From an uncultured Blautia sp. (lineage in GTDB: Bacteria > Bacillota > Clostridia > Lachnospirales > Lachnospiraceae): a DNA stretch of 64,000 nucleotides. The notes under the pieces were generated by a model that worked only from the letters and a program-made list of their open reading frames with translations, ran no database searches and was not told the DNA's origin. The DNA lies in the NCBI RefSeq assembly GCF_934424005.1, contig NZ_CAKRXI010000015.1, forward strand, positions 4,608-68,607. The letters are read 5' to 3'. Within the stretch, counting starts at the first letter, position 1. Every line of letters starts with the position of its first letter. Below, one piece after another: positions 43,434-53,069 of this stretch. The translations under genes and the position numbers were made by a program.

Positions 43434-44918
43434 TTACAGATTTGTATATCCCATCAGGGACTCATCAACAGCTCTTGCTGCCTCACGGCCCTCACGGATT
43501 GCCCATACAACCAGCGACTGTCCCCGGTGCATATCGCCTGCCGTGAAGACTCTTGGTACAGAAGTTTCATAAGCTTCTGGTTTTGTTTCAACGTTTGTCC
43601 GTCCGGTAAGTGCTACTTTAAATGCATCTGTTACATACTTTTGGCTTCCCAGAAATCCAGCTGCGATCAGAACCACATCTGCCGGAATGACTTCTTCCGT
43701 TCCTTCTACCGGAACCATCATCATTCTTCCTGTCTTTTCATCTTTCTGACTTTTTAGTTTAACGATCTTCGCCTTGCAGACATTTCCTTTCTTATCTGCA
43801 ATAAACTCCGTAACCGTTGTCTGATATACACGCGGATCATGGCCAAACACTGCAATTGCCTCTTCCTGGCCATAGTCCGTTTTGAGGATTCTCGGCCACT
43901 CAGGCCATGGATTATTCGCTGCACGTTCTACCGGCGGCTTCGGCATCATTTCAAGCTGTGTAACAGATTTTGCTCCCAGGCGGATACTTGTTCCAACACA
44001 GTCATTACCGGTATCGCCACCACCGATCACAAGTACATGTTTATCTTTTGCAAGTTCATATGGCGTTTTTTCAAAATTGGAATCCAAAAGTGTCTTGGTG
44101 ACTTTTCCAAGAAAATCTACAGCAAAGTAAATACCTTTTGCTTCTCGTCCCGGAACTTTGATGTCTCTCGGATTAGATGCTCCACATGCAAGGATCACGC
44201 GGTCATATTTCTTAAGAAGTTCTTCCGCAGTGGTATCTTTTCCGACATTGGTATTCAGAACAAATTTCACACCTTCTTCTTCCATCAGATGAATTCTTCT
44301 GTCTACGACAGATTTTTCCAGTTTCATATTCGGAATACCGTAACGGAGAAGTCCGCCAGGTCTGTCACTTCTTTCATAAACTGTAACACTGTGTCCTCTT
44401 CGGTTCAGTTGCTGTGCCGCTGCCAGACCGGATGGACCACTTCCGACTACTGCGATTGTCTTTCCTGTACGAACGCGTGGAATCTGTGGTTTTACCCATC
44501 CTTCCTGCCACGCAGTTTCAATGATTGCTCTTTCATTTTCTTTTGTAGATACCGGCTCACTGTCCAGATTACAGGTACATGCCGCCTCACAAAGAGCCGG
44601 ACACACTCTGGAAGTAAACTCCGGAAAACTATGTGTCTTGGAAAGTCTTAAATATGCCTGTTTCCAGTTTCCTGTATATACCAGATCATTTGTTTCCGGT
44701 ACGAGGTTATGCAGTGGACAGCCGGAAGCCATTCCATTAAGCATCATACCTGACTGGCAGAAAGGTACGCCGCAGGCCATGCAGCGCGCCCCCTGTGTTT
44801 TCTGTTTTTCTTTGCTGAGAGGAGTCCGGAACTCATTGAAGTTGGCAATCCGGACCTTTGGCGGCAGCACTCTGGCTGTCTCTCTTTTATACTCTAAAAA
44901 TCCTGTTGGCTTTCCCAT
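43434..44918 (-). CDS. gltD: Glutamate synthase small (beta) subunit
   Basis: This 494-aa flavoprotein takes electrons from NAD(P)H and passes them to the large subunit. It has an N-terminal Fe-S region (CMACGVPFC...GCPLHNLVP...CPALCEAACTC), two Rossmann dinucleotide folds (VGSGPSGLAAAQQLNRRG and VIGGGDTGNDCVGTS), and ends with FTAGDMHRGQSLVVWAI. Length is normal. It follows gltB by 15 bp. The glnA promoter starts directly after its stop codon, and no separate terminator is seen there. Confidence 0.96.
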   Translation of the reverse strand: MGKPTGFLEYKRETARVLPPKVRIANFNEFRTPLSKEKQKTQGARCMACGVPFCQSGMMLNGMASGCPLHNLVPETNDLVYTGNWKQAYLRLSKTHSFPEFTSRVCPALCEAACTCNLDSEPVSTKENERAIIETAWQEGWVKPQIPRVRTGKTIAVVGSGPSGLAAAQQLNRRGHSVTVYERSDRPGGLLRYGIPNMKLEKSVVDRRIHLMEEEGVKFVLNTNVGKDTTAEELLKKYDRVILACGASNPRDIKVPGREAKGIYFAVDFLGKVTKTLLDSNFEKTPYELAKDKHVLVIGGGDTGNDCVGTSIRLGAKSVTQLEMMPKPPVERAANNPWPEWPRILKTDYGQEEAIAVFGHDPRVYQTTVTEFIADKKGNVCKAKIVKLKSQKDEKTGRMMMVPVEGTEEVIPADVVLIAAGFLGSQKYVTDAFKVALTGRTNVETKPEAYETSVPRVFTAGDMHRGQSLVVWAIREGREAARAVDESLMGYTNL

Positions 44919-44933
44919 GTTTCCTCATCCTCC

Positions 44934-47900
44934 TTAATGCTTTGCTCCAATGCTTTCGTAAAATGCTTCCATCTGCGCCTGCTCACTTGTCAGTCCTTTT
45001 TCTTCCAGTTTGGCGCTGAGTGTGATCATCTTCTTATATTCATTTGGAATAAGTTTCTTAAAGTGCGGCAGATAATAGTCAAAGTCATCAAGTACTTTTG
45101 TTCCCAGTTTAGAACCGGTAGCCGCAACATGGGCTTCGATCAGATCACGAAGTTCTTTTTTATCATATTTATTCTCTACTTTTTCAATAGAGATCATTGC
45201 TTTATTAATATTCTTATACAGTTTGTTATCCACATCCAGCACGTATGCAATACCACCGCTCATACCTGCTGCAAAGTTCTTTCCGGTTCGTCCAAGGACT
45301 ACAACACGGCCACCTGTCATATATTCACAGCCATGTTCACCAACACCTTCGACAACTGCATATGCACCAGAGTTACGAACTGCAAAACGTTCTCCTGCAA
45401 CACCGTTGATAAAAGCATAACCGCTGGTAGCACCATAAAGGGCAACGTTTCCAATGATGATATTCTCTTCTGGTTTATAAGCTGCTTTTTCAGGTACTTT
45501 CACGATCAGCTTACCACCTGACAGACCTTTACCAAAATAATCATTACTGTCACCAGTAAGATTCAAGGTAAGTCCCTTAGGAATAAATGCACCAAAGCTC
45601 TGTCCGCCTGCTCCGTGGCAATTGATCACAATTGTATCATCCGGAAGTCCTGTTCCTGTCTGTCTGGTGATCTCAGCACCGAGGATCGTACCAAATGTAC
45701 GGTCAGTATTAGTGACATCCACATCCAGTTCTACATGCTCAGCCTTAGATATTGCTCTCGCACATTTTTTGAGAAGGACTTTCTCATCCAGAGTCTTTTC
45801 CAGTTCGAAGTTATAAACAGCCTTCGGATCAAAAGTAACCTTCTGTCCGTTTCCTGCATATGGGTTATTCAGAATTGCACTGAGGTCCAGTTTGCCTTTA
45901 TGTGGTTCTGCTGCAACTGCTTCTGCAGACTGTTTAAGAAGCTCAGTATGTCCAACCATTTCATCAACAGTACGAACGCCAAGACGTGCCATGTATTCTC
46001 GCATTTCCTGAGCAATAAATCTCATAAAGTTCTCTACGTATTCAGGTTTACCACGGAAACGTTTACGAAGCTCTGGATTCTGTGTTGCCACACCGACCGG
46101 ACATGTATCCAGATTACATACACGCATCATTACACAGCCCATAGTTACAAGCGGAGCGGTGGCAAATCCAAATTCCTCTGCTCCGAGAAGAGCTGCGATC
46201 ACTACATCACGTCCACTCATAAGCTTTCCATCTGTCTCGATTCGTACACGGTTTCGCAGTCCGTTCATGATCAATGTCTGATGAGTTTCTGCCAGTCCAA
46301 GCTCCCATGGAAGTCCTGCATTGTGGATGGAGCTTCGCGGAGCTGCTCCTGTTCCTCCGTCATAACCGGAGATCAGAACTGTCTGTGCACCGGCTTTCGC
46401 AACACCTGCTGCGACTGTACCAACACCTGCCTCAGATACAAGCTTTACTGAAATGTCTGCATAAACATTAGAGTTTTTCAGGTCATAGATCAGCTGAGCC
46501 AGATCCTCGATTGAATAAATATCATGGTGCGGCGGTGGGGAGATCAGTGATACCCCCGGTGTTGAATGACGTGTCTTTGCAATCCACGGATATACTTTTT
46601 TAGCCGGAAGATGTCCACCTTCACCTGGTTTTGCACCCTGAGCCATCTTGATCTGGATTTCTCTTGCTGATACCAGATAACGGCTTGTTACTCCAAATCG
46701 TCCGCTCGCTACCTGTTTGATTGCAGAACAACGATCGTCTTTACTGCCGGCAGATGCAATACGTTCAGCACTTTCACCACCTTCACCTGTATTGGATTTT
46801 CCATGCAGATGGTTCATTGCAATTGCAAGTGTCTCATGTGCTTCCTGTGAAATAGATCCATAAGACATAGCTCCTGTCTTAAATCTTTTAACGATCTCGT
46901 CAACACTCTCAACCTCTTCGATCGGAATAGCATTTTCCGGATAATTAAATTCCAGAAGTCCACGAAGAGCTCCATGACTTTCTTTGTCTACCAGCGCTGT
47001 ATACTGTTTAAACAGATCATAGCTGCCTGTCCAGGTAGATTCCTGAAGCAGATGAATTGTCTGTGGATTGTACTTATGCTCTTCACCCTGGCTTCTCATC
47101 TTATGTGCACCGACACTGTCAAGAGTAAGATCATTATCAAGACCAAGCGGATCAAATGCTTCTGAATGCAGTTTTTCAACATTATCTTCAATATCTTCCA
47201 GAGTAATTCCACCTACACGGCTTACAGTACCTGTAAAGTACTTATCGATCACATCCTGAGAAACACCGATTGCCTCAAATATCTGTGAACCCTGATAAGA
47301 CTGGATCGTTGAGATACCCATTTTAGATGCAATCTTTACAATACCACTTAAGACTGCATGATTATAATCTTCTACAGCAGCATAGTAATCTTTATCAAGC
47401 ATACGATTATCAATCAGTTCACGTATCGTCTCAAGTGCAAGATACGGATTGATTGCACTTGCTCCATAACCAAGAAGTGTTGCAAAATGATGTACCTCTC
47501 TTGGCTCTCCCGATTCCAGAATAATTGCGAGTGAAGTACTTTTTTTCGTTTTTACAAGATGCTGATGTACTGCGGAAACAGCCAGCAGTGACGGAATCGG
47601 CATATGATTTTCGTCTACTCCACGGTCTGAAAGTACAAGGATGTTTGCACCATCACGATATGCTTTATCAACTTCAACAAAAAGACGATCGATTGCTCTC
47701 TCAAGCTTTGTACTCTTATAATAAAGGGTAGAAACAACTGCAACTTTAAAGCCTTCGTGATTCATGTTTTTGATCTTGAGCATATCTGTATTTGTAAGGA
47801 TCGGATGCACGATCTTCAGCACATGACAGTTTTCAGGCTGCTGCACAAGTAAATTTCCGTCTTTTCCAACATATACACTGGTAGAGGTAACAATTTCTTC

Positions 47901-49493
47901 ACGAATTGCATCAATTGGCGGGTTTGTAACCTGTGCAAAAAGCTGTTTGAAATAGTCAAACAACGGACGATGCTGATCAGAAAGAACTGCCAGAGGAGTA
48001 TCTACACCCATGGCACCGATACTTTCTGCACCATTTAAGGCCATATTTCTGATTGAAGTACGGTACTGTTCATAGGTATATCCAAATGCTTTCTGCAGAC
48101 GTGCACGCTGCTCCGGTGTATATTCTTCCATACGTACATTCGGAATTTTGATATCTTTCAGTTTAACCAGATTGCTGTTCAGCCATTCTCCATACGGCTG
48201 CATAGCTGCATATTTTTCTTTAAGTTCATCATCATCCACTACCTTACCTGCAACGGTATCTACCAGAAGCATTTTTCCAGGATGAAGTCTCTCTTTCAGA
48301 ACAATCTTCTCTTCTGGGATTGGCATAACACCAACTTCTGAAGACAGGATCATGTAGCCGTCAGAGGTGATATAATATCTTGACGGACGCAGACCATTAC
48401 GGTCAAGTACAGCTCCCATGACATCACCATCAGAGAAAAGAATAGACGCCGGTCCATCCCATGGCTCCATCATAGTCGCATAATACTGATAAAAATCTCT
48501 CTTATCCTGTGAGATTGTATCATTGTTAGCCCACGGTTCCGGAATAGTGATCATCACTGCAAGTGGGAGTTCCATTCCACTCATTACAAGGAATTCCAGA
48601 GTATTGTCAAGCATAGCTGAGTCAGATCCCTTACGGTCAATGACCGGAAGAACCTTATGAAGCTGTCCCTTCAGATATGGAGATTCCATATTTTCTTCTC
48701 TGGCAAGCATCTTATCTGCATTTCCACGGATTGTATTGATCTCACCATTGTGAACCATAAAACGGTTCGGATGAGCTCTCTCCCAGCTCGGATTTGTATT
48801 CGTACTGAATCTCGAATGAACCATCGCAATTGCTGATTCATAATCAGGGTTCTGAAGATCAGCAAAGAATGTTCTCAGCTGTCCTACCAGGAACATACCT
48901 TTGTATACGATCGTACGGCTGCTCATAGATACTACATAAGTATTGTCGTTACTCTGTTCAAACTCACGACGTGCAATATAGAGCATACGGTCAAACGGAA
49001 GTCCTTTTTCTACCTCTTCCGGTTTTTTGATAAATGCCTGCATAATGTAAGGCATACATTCTCTGGCTTTATGTCCAAGCACCTCCGGGATTACCGGAAC
49101 AGTTCTCCAGCCAAGAAGTTCCAGACCTTCTTTTTCCACAATGATCTCGAACATTTTCTTTGCCTGTGCACGTTTGATCTCATGCTGTGGGAAAAAGAAC
49201 TGTGCAATACCATATTCTCTTTCTCCACCAATATCAAAGCCCTCTTTCTTACAGGCTTTTTTGAAAAATTTATGTGAGATCTGCAGAAGGATTCCGACAC
49301 CGTCACCGGTCTTACCTTCTGCATCTTTACCTGCACGGTGCTCCAGATGTTCTACGATTCTAAGCGCATTGGCAACCGTATCATGGGTCTTTTTACCTTT
49401 TATATTTACAACCGCACCGATGCCGCAGTTATCATGCTCGAATTCGCGACGGTACAGTCCCTGATCTTCTCTCCTTACTTCCTGCATGGTCAT
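44934..49493 (-). CDS. gltB: Glutamate synthase large (alpha) subunit
   Basis: The 1519-aa enzyme converts 2-oxoglutarate and glutamine to two glutamates. After a short leader (about residue 22) the catalytic Cys lies in HDNCGIGAVV of the class II glutaminase domain. Then come the central domain, the FMN-binding synthase domain with GAKPGEGGHLPA and GYDGGTGAAPRSS, a [3Fe-4S] motif (CNLDTCPVGVAT) and the C-terminal beta-helix (GGYAFINGVAGERFAVRNSG-like repeats). Together with GlnA/GlnN and GltD it forms the GS-GOGAT route. It follows pyrG by 74 bp that hold a hairpin. Confidence 0.96.
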   Translation of the reverse strand: MTMQEVRREDQGLYRREFEHDNCGIGAVVNIKGKKTHDTVANALRIVEHLEHRAGKDAEGKTGDGVGILLQISHKFFKKACKKEGFDIGGEREYGIAQFFFPQHEIKRAQAKKMFEIIVEKEGLELLGWRTVPVIPEVLGHKARECMPYIMQAFIKKPEEVEKGLPFDRMLYIARREFEQSNDNTYVVSMSSRTIVYKGMFLVGQLRTFFADLQNPDYESAIAMVHSRFSTNTNPSWERAHPNRFMVHNGEINTIRGNADKMLAREENMESPYLKGQLHKVLPVIDRKGSDSAMLDNTLEFLVMSGMELPLAVMITIPEPWANNDTISQDKRDFYQYYATMMEPWDGPASILFSDGDVMGAVLDRNGLRPSRYYITSDGYMILSSEVGVMPIPEEKIVLKERLHPGKMLLVDTVAGKVVDDDELKEKYAAMQPYGEWLNSNLVKLKDIKIPNVRMEEYTPEQRARLQKAFGYTYEQYRTSIRNMALNGAESIGAMGVDTPLAVLSDQHRPLFDYFKQLFAQVTNPPIDAIREEIVTSTSVYVGKDGNLLVQQPENCHVLKIVHPILTNTDMLKIKNMNHEGFKVAVVSTLYYKSTKLERAIDRLFVEVDKAYRDGANILVLSDRGVDENHMPIPSLLAVSAVHQHLVKTKKSTSLAIILESGEPREVHHFATLLGYGASAINPYLALETIRELIDNRMLDKDYYAAVEDYNHAVLSGIVKIASKMGISTIQSYQGSQIFEAIGVSQDVIDKYFTGTVSRVGGITLEDIEDNVEKLHSEAFDPLGLDNDLTLDSVGAHKMRSQGEEHKYNPQTIHLLQESTWTGSYDLFKQYTALVDKESHGALRGLLEFNYPENAIPIEEVESVDEIVKRFKTGAMSYGSISQEAHETLAIAMNHLHGKSNTGEGGESAERIASAGSKDDRCSAIKQVASGRFGVTSRYLVSAREIQIKMAQGAKPGEGGHLPAKKVYPWIAKTRHSTPGVSLISPPPHHDIYSIEDLAQLIYDLKNSNVYADISVKLVSEAGVGTVAAGVAKAGAQTVLISGYDGGTGAAPRSSIHNAGLPWELGLAETHQTLIMNGLRNRVRIETDGKLMSGRDVVIAALLGAEEFGFATAPLVTMGCVMMRVCNLDTCPVGVATQNPELRKRFRGKPEYVENFMRFIAQEMREYMARLGVRTVDEMVGHTELLKQSAEAVAAEPHKGKLDLSAILNNPYAGNGQKVTFDPKAVYNFELEKTLDEKVLLKKCARAISKAEHVELDVDVTNTDRTFGTILGAEITRQTGTGLPDDTIVINCHGAGGQSFGAFIPKGLTLNLTGDSNDYFGKGLSGGKLIVKVPEKAAYKPEENIIIGNVALYGATSGYAFINGVAGERFAVRNSGAYAVVEGVGEHGCEYMTGGRVVVLGRTGKNFAAGMSGGIAYVLDVDNKLYKNINKAMISIEKVENKYDKKELRDLIEAHVAATGSKLGTKVLDDFDYYLPHFKKLIPNEYKKMITLSAKLEEKGLTSEQAQMEAFYESIGAKH

Positions 49494-49510
49494 TTATCCT
49501 TTCTATCTGT

Positions 49511-49545
49511 GACAGGAATGAAACAAAACTTTTTCTCATCCTGTC
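49511..49545 (-). repeat. Hairpin between pyrG and gltB
   Basis: GACAGGA (49511-49517) pairs with TCCTGTC (49539-49545), with an added TGA/TCA inner pairing. No T run follows, so it may set the relative amounts of the two products, not end the transcript. Confidence 0.55.
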
Positions 49546-49567
49546 TCACTCCTTTTATTTTTTATTC

Positions 49568-51199
49568 CTAATTTTGTGCCTGTCGGCTCAGTTTCAGCTT
49601 TGCATATTCATCTGCGGCTTTTACAAATCCACGGAACAGTGGGTGTGCATGGTTCGGTCTTGATTTAAATTCCGGATGTCCCTGTGTTCCTTCATAAAAT
49701 GGATGATCTTTAATCTCTATCATCTCTACGATATGTCCGTCCGGTGAAGTTCCTGCAATCGTCATTCCTTTCGCTGCAAGTTCTTCTCGATATGCATTGT
49801 TTACCTCATAACGATGTCTGTGACGTTCCTGAATTTCTTTCTTTCCAAAAAGTTCAAGTGCTCTGGAACTGTCAGCCAATACACACGGATAACTTCCAAG
49901 TCTCAACGTACCGCCCAGATCTTCTACGCTCTCCTGATCCGGCATCAGTGCAATTACCGGATGTTTGGTTGCAGGATCCAGTTCTATACTGTTCGCATCT
50001 TCATATCCCAGAACATGTCTTGCGAATTCAACAATTGCCATCTGCATGCCAAGGCAGATTCCAAGATATGGAATCTTGTGTACACGGGCATACTGTGCTG
50101 CCAGGATCATACCTTCGGTACCTCTGTTTCCAAATCCACCCGGAACCAGAATACCGTCTACTTTATGAAGCATCTGATCCAGATTCTTTTCATTCAGTTC
50201 TTCAGAATCGATCCATGTGATCTCTACCTTTGCTTTGCATGAAATCCCACCATGTTTCAATGCTTCCACAACACTCAGATATGCATCGTGAAGCTGTGTA
50301 TATTTTCCTACCATGGCAATATTTACAGTGCTTTCCGGATTGCGCAGGTCATTGACCATCTGCGTCCATTCGGTAAGATCCGGTTTACGGTTCTCCAGTC
50401 TTAAAGATTCCAGCACCACATCTGCCAGTTTTTCACGCTCCATGGCAAGAGGTGCTTCATAAAGATATTCTACATCAAGATTCTGCAGCACATGGCTGAC
50501 CGGTACATTACAGAATAGTGCAATCTTTCCTTTGATTTCATCAGTCAGTGGATGCTCACTTCTGCATACCAGAACATCCGGCTGAATTCCCATTCCCTGA
50601 AGTTCTTTTACACTGGCCTGGGTCGGTTTTGTCTTCATCTCTTCAGATGCTTTCAAATAAGGAATCAGTGTTACATGAATCAGAATCGCGTTGTCATGTC
50701 CCACATCATGCTGGAACTGACGAATAGACTCAAGAAACGGCTGACTTTCAATATCGCCAACAGTTCCACCAACCTCAATGATCGCAATCTTTTCTTCATC
50801 CTGTTCCTTCGCTCTGTAGAAGCGGCTCTTTATCTCATTGGTGATGTGAGGGATGACCTGCACAGTACCTCCGCCAAAGTCTCCATGACGTTCTTTCTGT
50901 AATACAGACCAGTAGACCTTTCCAGTCGTTACATTCGAGTTTTTATCAAGGCTCTCATCAATAAATCTCTCATAATGTCCAAGATCCAGATCTGTCTCTG
51001 TACCATCATCTGTGACAAAAACCTCTCCATGCTGGATCGGATTCATGGTACCCGGGTCAATATTGATATAAGGATCAAACTTCTGCATTGTTACCTGATA
51101 TCCACGTGCTTTCAGAAGTCTTCCAAGGGAAGCTGCTGTGATTCCTTTACCAAGGCCGGATACAACACCACCTGTAACAAAAACGTATTTTACTGCCAT
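49568..51199 (-). CDS. pyrG: CTP synthase
   Basis: The 543-aa enzyme makes CTP from UTP with ATP and glutamine. It has the N-terminal synthase domain ([23 protein letters not shown], and later [13 protein letters not shown]). A class I glutaminase domain follows, with [12 protein letters not shown], the nucleophile Cys in LGICLGMQ and the late His/Glu in [12 protein letters not shown]. It heads the pyrG-gltB-gltD unit. Its leader contains a terminator hairpin of the kind used for CTP-sensitive attenuation in Firmicutes. Length is normal. Confidence 0.97.
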   Translation of the reverse strand: MAVKYVFVTGGVVSGLGKGITAASLGRLLKARGYQVTMQKFDPYINIDPGTMNPIQHGEVFVTDDGTETDLDLGHYERFIDESLDKNSNVTTGKVYWSVLQKERHGDFGGGTVQVIPHITNEIKSRFYRAKEQDEEKIAIIEVGGTVGDIESQPFLESIRQFQHDVGHDNAILIHVTLIPYLKASEEMKTKPTQASVKELQGMGIQPDVLVCRSEHPLTDEIKGKIALFCNVPVSHVLQNLDVEYLYEAPLAMEREKLADVVLESLRLENRKPDLTEWTQMVNDLRNPESTVNIAMVGKYTQLHDAYLSVVEALKHGGISCKAKVEITWIDSEELNEKNLDQMLHKVDGILVPGGFGNRGTEGMILAAQYARVHKIPYLGICLGMQMAIVEFARHVLGYEDANSIELDPATKHPVIALMPDQESVEDLGGTLRLGSYPCVLADSSRALELFGKKEIQERHRHRYEVNNAYREELAAKGMTIAGTSPDGHIVEMIEIKDHPFYEGTQGHPEFKSRPNHAHPLFRGFVKAADEYAKLKLSRQAQN

Positions 51200-51228
51200 T
51201 ATCGATTTCCTCCTCCATTTTATATCTT

Positions 51229-51290
51229 AAACAAAAGGCGCCAGAAGCAGACAAAGGGGCAATTCCCTCTATCGCTTCTGACGCCTTTGT
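51229..51290 (-). terminator. Leader terminator (attenuator) before pyrG
   Basis: On the minus strand AAAGGCG-CAGAAGC pairs with GCTTCTG-CGCCTTT, with an inner GGG/CCC, followed by a short T-rich stretch. It lies between the promoter at 51318-51346 and the start codon. Confidence 0.8.
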
Positions 51291-51317
51291 CAGATAAGAT
51301 CTTAAAATATGAACTTT

Positions 51318-51346
51318 ACTATACCTTATTTTTTTTCGTTTGTAAA
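51318..51346 (-). promoter_or_regulatory. pyrG: pyrG promoter
   Basis: TTTACA (51341-51346) and TATAGT (51318-51323) are 17 bases apart, in the gap after purF. Confidence 0.75.
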
Positions 51347-51365
51347 TATGTAATTTCTATAATTT

Positions 51366-52775
51366 TCAACATCCGCAGTCAATTTTTTTGTTCAGTTCTG
51401 CTTCCACATCCATCGGATATTTACCATCAAAGCAGGCTTTACATAATGGAAGGTGACCTGCCATTCCCTCCAGGTAATCACTCTGCATATATCCAAGAGA
51501 ATCTGCTCCGATCATCTCACAGATTTCCTGTGTACTGTGATTGCTGGCAATCAGCTGATCATTAGATGGTACATCTGTTCCAAAATAGCATGGATGCAGG
51601 AACGGCGGAGAACTGATCCGTACATGTACCTCCAGTGCACCTGCTTTTTTAAGCATACGGATAAGGTTTGCAATCGTTGTTCCACGGACAATGGAATCAT
51701 CCACCAGAACGATTCGTTTGCCTTTGACCGCAGAATCAAGAACACTGAGTTTCAAATGTACACTTGACTCTCGTTCTTTCTGCGTTGGTTTGATAAATGT
51801 TCTTCCAATATAGCTGTTCTTATAAAAAGCAAAGCCAAACGGTATACCCGATTCTTCCGAATATCCCTTTGCTGCCGGGATACCAGATTCCGGCACACCG
51901 GTAACAAGATCAGCCTCTACCGGATAGGATTTTGCAAGTGATTTACCGCCTCGGATACGAGCATCATAAATCTTCACTCCATCCATCATACTGTCCAGTC
52001 TTGCGAAATAAATATATTCGAATACACAATGGGCATGTTTACCGGTACTCAATTCTTTATTAGACTCAATACCATTTCTGGAGATCGTAATCATCTCTCC
52101 TGGCTCAATATCTCTTATAAACTCAGCTCCCACAGAGGTAAGTGCACAGCTCTCAGATGCAAGTACATAAGTATTATCGCGTTTTCCAAGACACAATGGT
52201 TTCAGTCCAAGCGGATCCCTGACACCAATCAATTTTCTCGGACTCATGATCACAAGAGCATAACCGCCTTTCAGCTTACGGGCAGTTTTGAGAACAGCCT
52301 CTTCTACTGTTTTGGAGTGTACTCGCTCACGTGCTACATGAAAAGCAATGACTTCTGAATCAGTCGTTGTATGGAAAATCGCTCCATTCTGAATCAGTTC
52401 CCATTTCAGTTCCGGGGTATTGATCAGATTTCCGTTATGTGCCAGTGCAAGCGTCCCTTTAATATAGGACAATACCAGAGGCTGTGCATTTTCTGCCACA
52501 GATGCGCCTGTCGTAGAATAACGTACATGTCCGATTCCGAGATCACCTTCCATATTCCGTATGGTATCTTCCCTGAGAACTTCACTTACCAGTCCCAGAT
52601 TCTTATGAAACTGGACGTTGCCACGCTCTCCGTCTGTTCTGGAAACTGCAAGTCCGCAAGACTCCTGTCCACGATGCTGAAGTGATGTAAGGCCATAATA
52701 AATGGATGGAACAACATTTCCTCCATCCAGATCATAAATACCAAATACACCACAGGCTTCCTTAATTCCTGCCAT
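51366..52775 (-). CDS. purF: Amidophosphoribosyltransferase
   Basis: A 469-aa class II glutamine amidotransferase that starts purine synthesis by moving ammonia from glutamine to PRPP. The nucleophile is Cys8 (KEACGVFGIYD), which would be exposed by removal of a short propeptide. The PRPP loop is VLVDDSIVRGTT. Cysteines at PLCKACF and the C-terminal DCGC fit the [4Fe-4S] type found in Bacillus. It has its own promoter and lies divergent from glnN. Other pur genes are not in the window. Confidence 0.96.
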   Translation of the reverse strand: MAGIKEACGVFGIYDLDGGNVVPSIYYGLTSLQHRGQESCGLAVSRTDGERGNVQFHKNLGLVSEVLREDTIRNMEGDLGIGHVRYSTTGASVAENAQPLVLSYIKGTLALAHNGNLINTPELKWELIQNGAIFHTTTDSEVIAFHVARERVHSKTVEEAVLKTARKLKGGYALVIMSPRKLIGVRDPLGLKPLCLGKRDNTYVLASESCALTSVGAEFIRDIEPGEMITISRNGIESNKELSTGKHAHCVFEYIYFARLDSMMDGVKIYDARIRGGKSLAKSYPVEADLVTGVPESGIPAAKGYSEESGIPFGFAFYKNSYIGRTFIKPTQKERESSVHLKLSVLDSAVKGKRIVLVDDSIVRGTTIANLIRMLKKAGALEVHVRISSPPFLHPCYFGTDVPSNDQLIASNHSTQEICEMIGADSLGYMQSDYLEGMAGHLPLCKACFDGKYPMDVEAELNKKIDCGC

Positions 52776-52836
52776 CAGAATTTCCTCCCATTATCAATGT
52801 TTATCAATGTGAATTTCACCTGTGAATCTATCTGAA

Positions 52837-52864
52837 ATTATAATAGAAGATCGACTTTTGTCAA
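52837..52864 (-). promoter_or_regulatory. purF: purF promoter
   Basis: TTGACA (52859-52864) and TATAAT (52837-52842) are 16 bases apart. The leader has a tandem CATTGATAA repeat but no terminator. Confidence 0.75.
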
Positions 52865-52942
52865 CCCTTGTCCCTTCAAAAATCCATACAAATAAATTCA
52901 TTTACCCAAACAAAAAATTTGAAATTTTTTTCACAAAAATTA

Positions 52943-52970
52943 TTGACATCCTGATTTTTTTGTGTATACT
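52943..52970 (+). promoter_or_regulatory. glnN: glnN promoter
   Basis: TTGACA (52943-52948) and TATACT (52965-52970) are 16 bases apart, and the expected start is near 52977. Confidence 0.8.
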
Positions 52971-52986
52971 ACATCACATAAGCAAC

Positions 52987-53020
52987 GGCGCTTTGGATTA
53001 AATTCCAAGGCGCCTTTTTT
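52987..53020 (+). terminator. Leader terminator (attenuator) before glnN
   Basis: An 11-bp stem, GGCGCTTTGGA with TCCAAGGCGCC, closes a 6-base loop (TTAAAT) and is followed by six T residues. It begins about 10 bases after the expected start of transcription, so most transcripts should stop here unless something intervenes. Confidence 0.88.
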
Positions 53021-53069
53021 GTTTATCTGAGGATAATAAGATTAATGGAATCGAAAGGAGATTTTAATT

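Noticed and set aside
52987..53020. Canonical ANTAR target in the glnN leader
   Set aside because: There is one hairpin, not two, and its six-base loop TTAAAT lacks the A1/G4 pattern. The glnA and amt hairpins also lack it.
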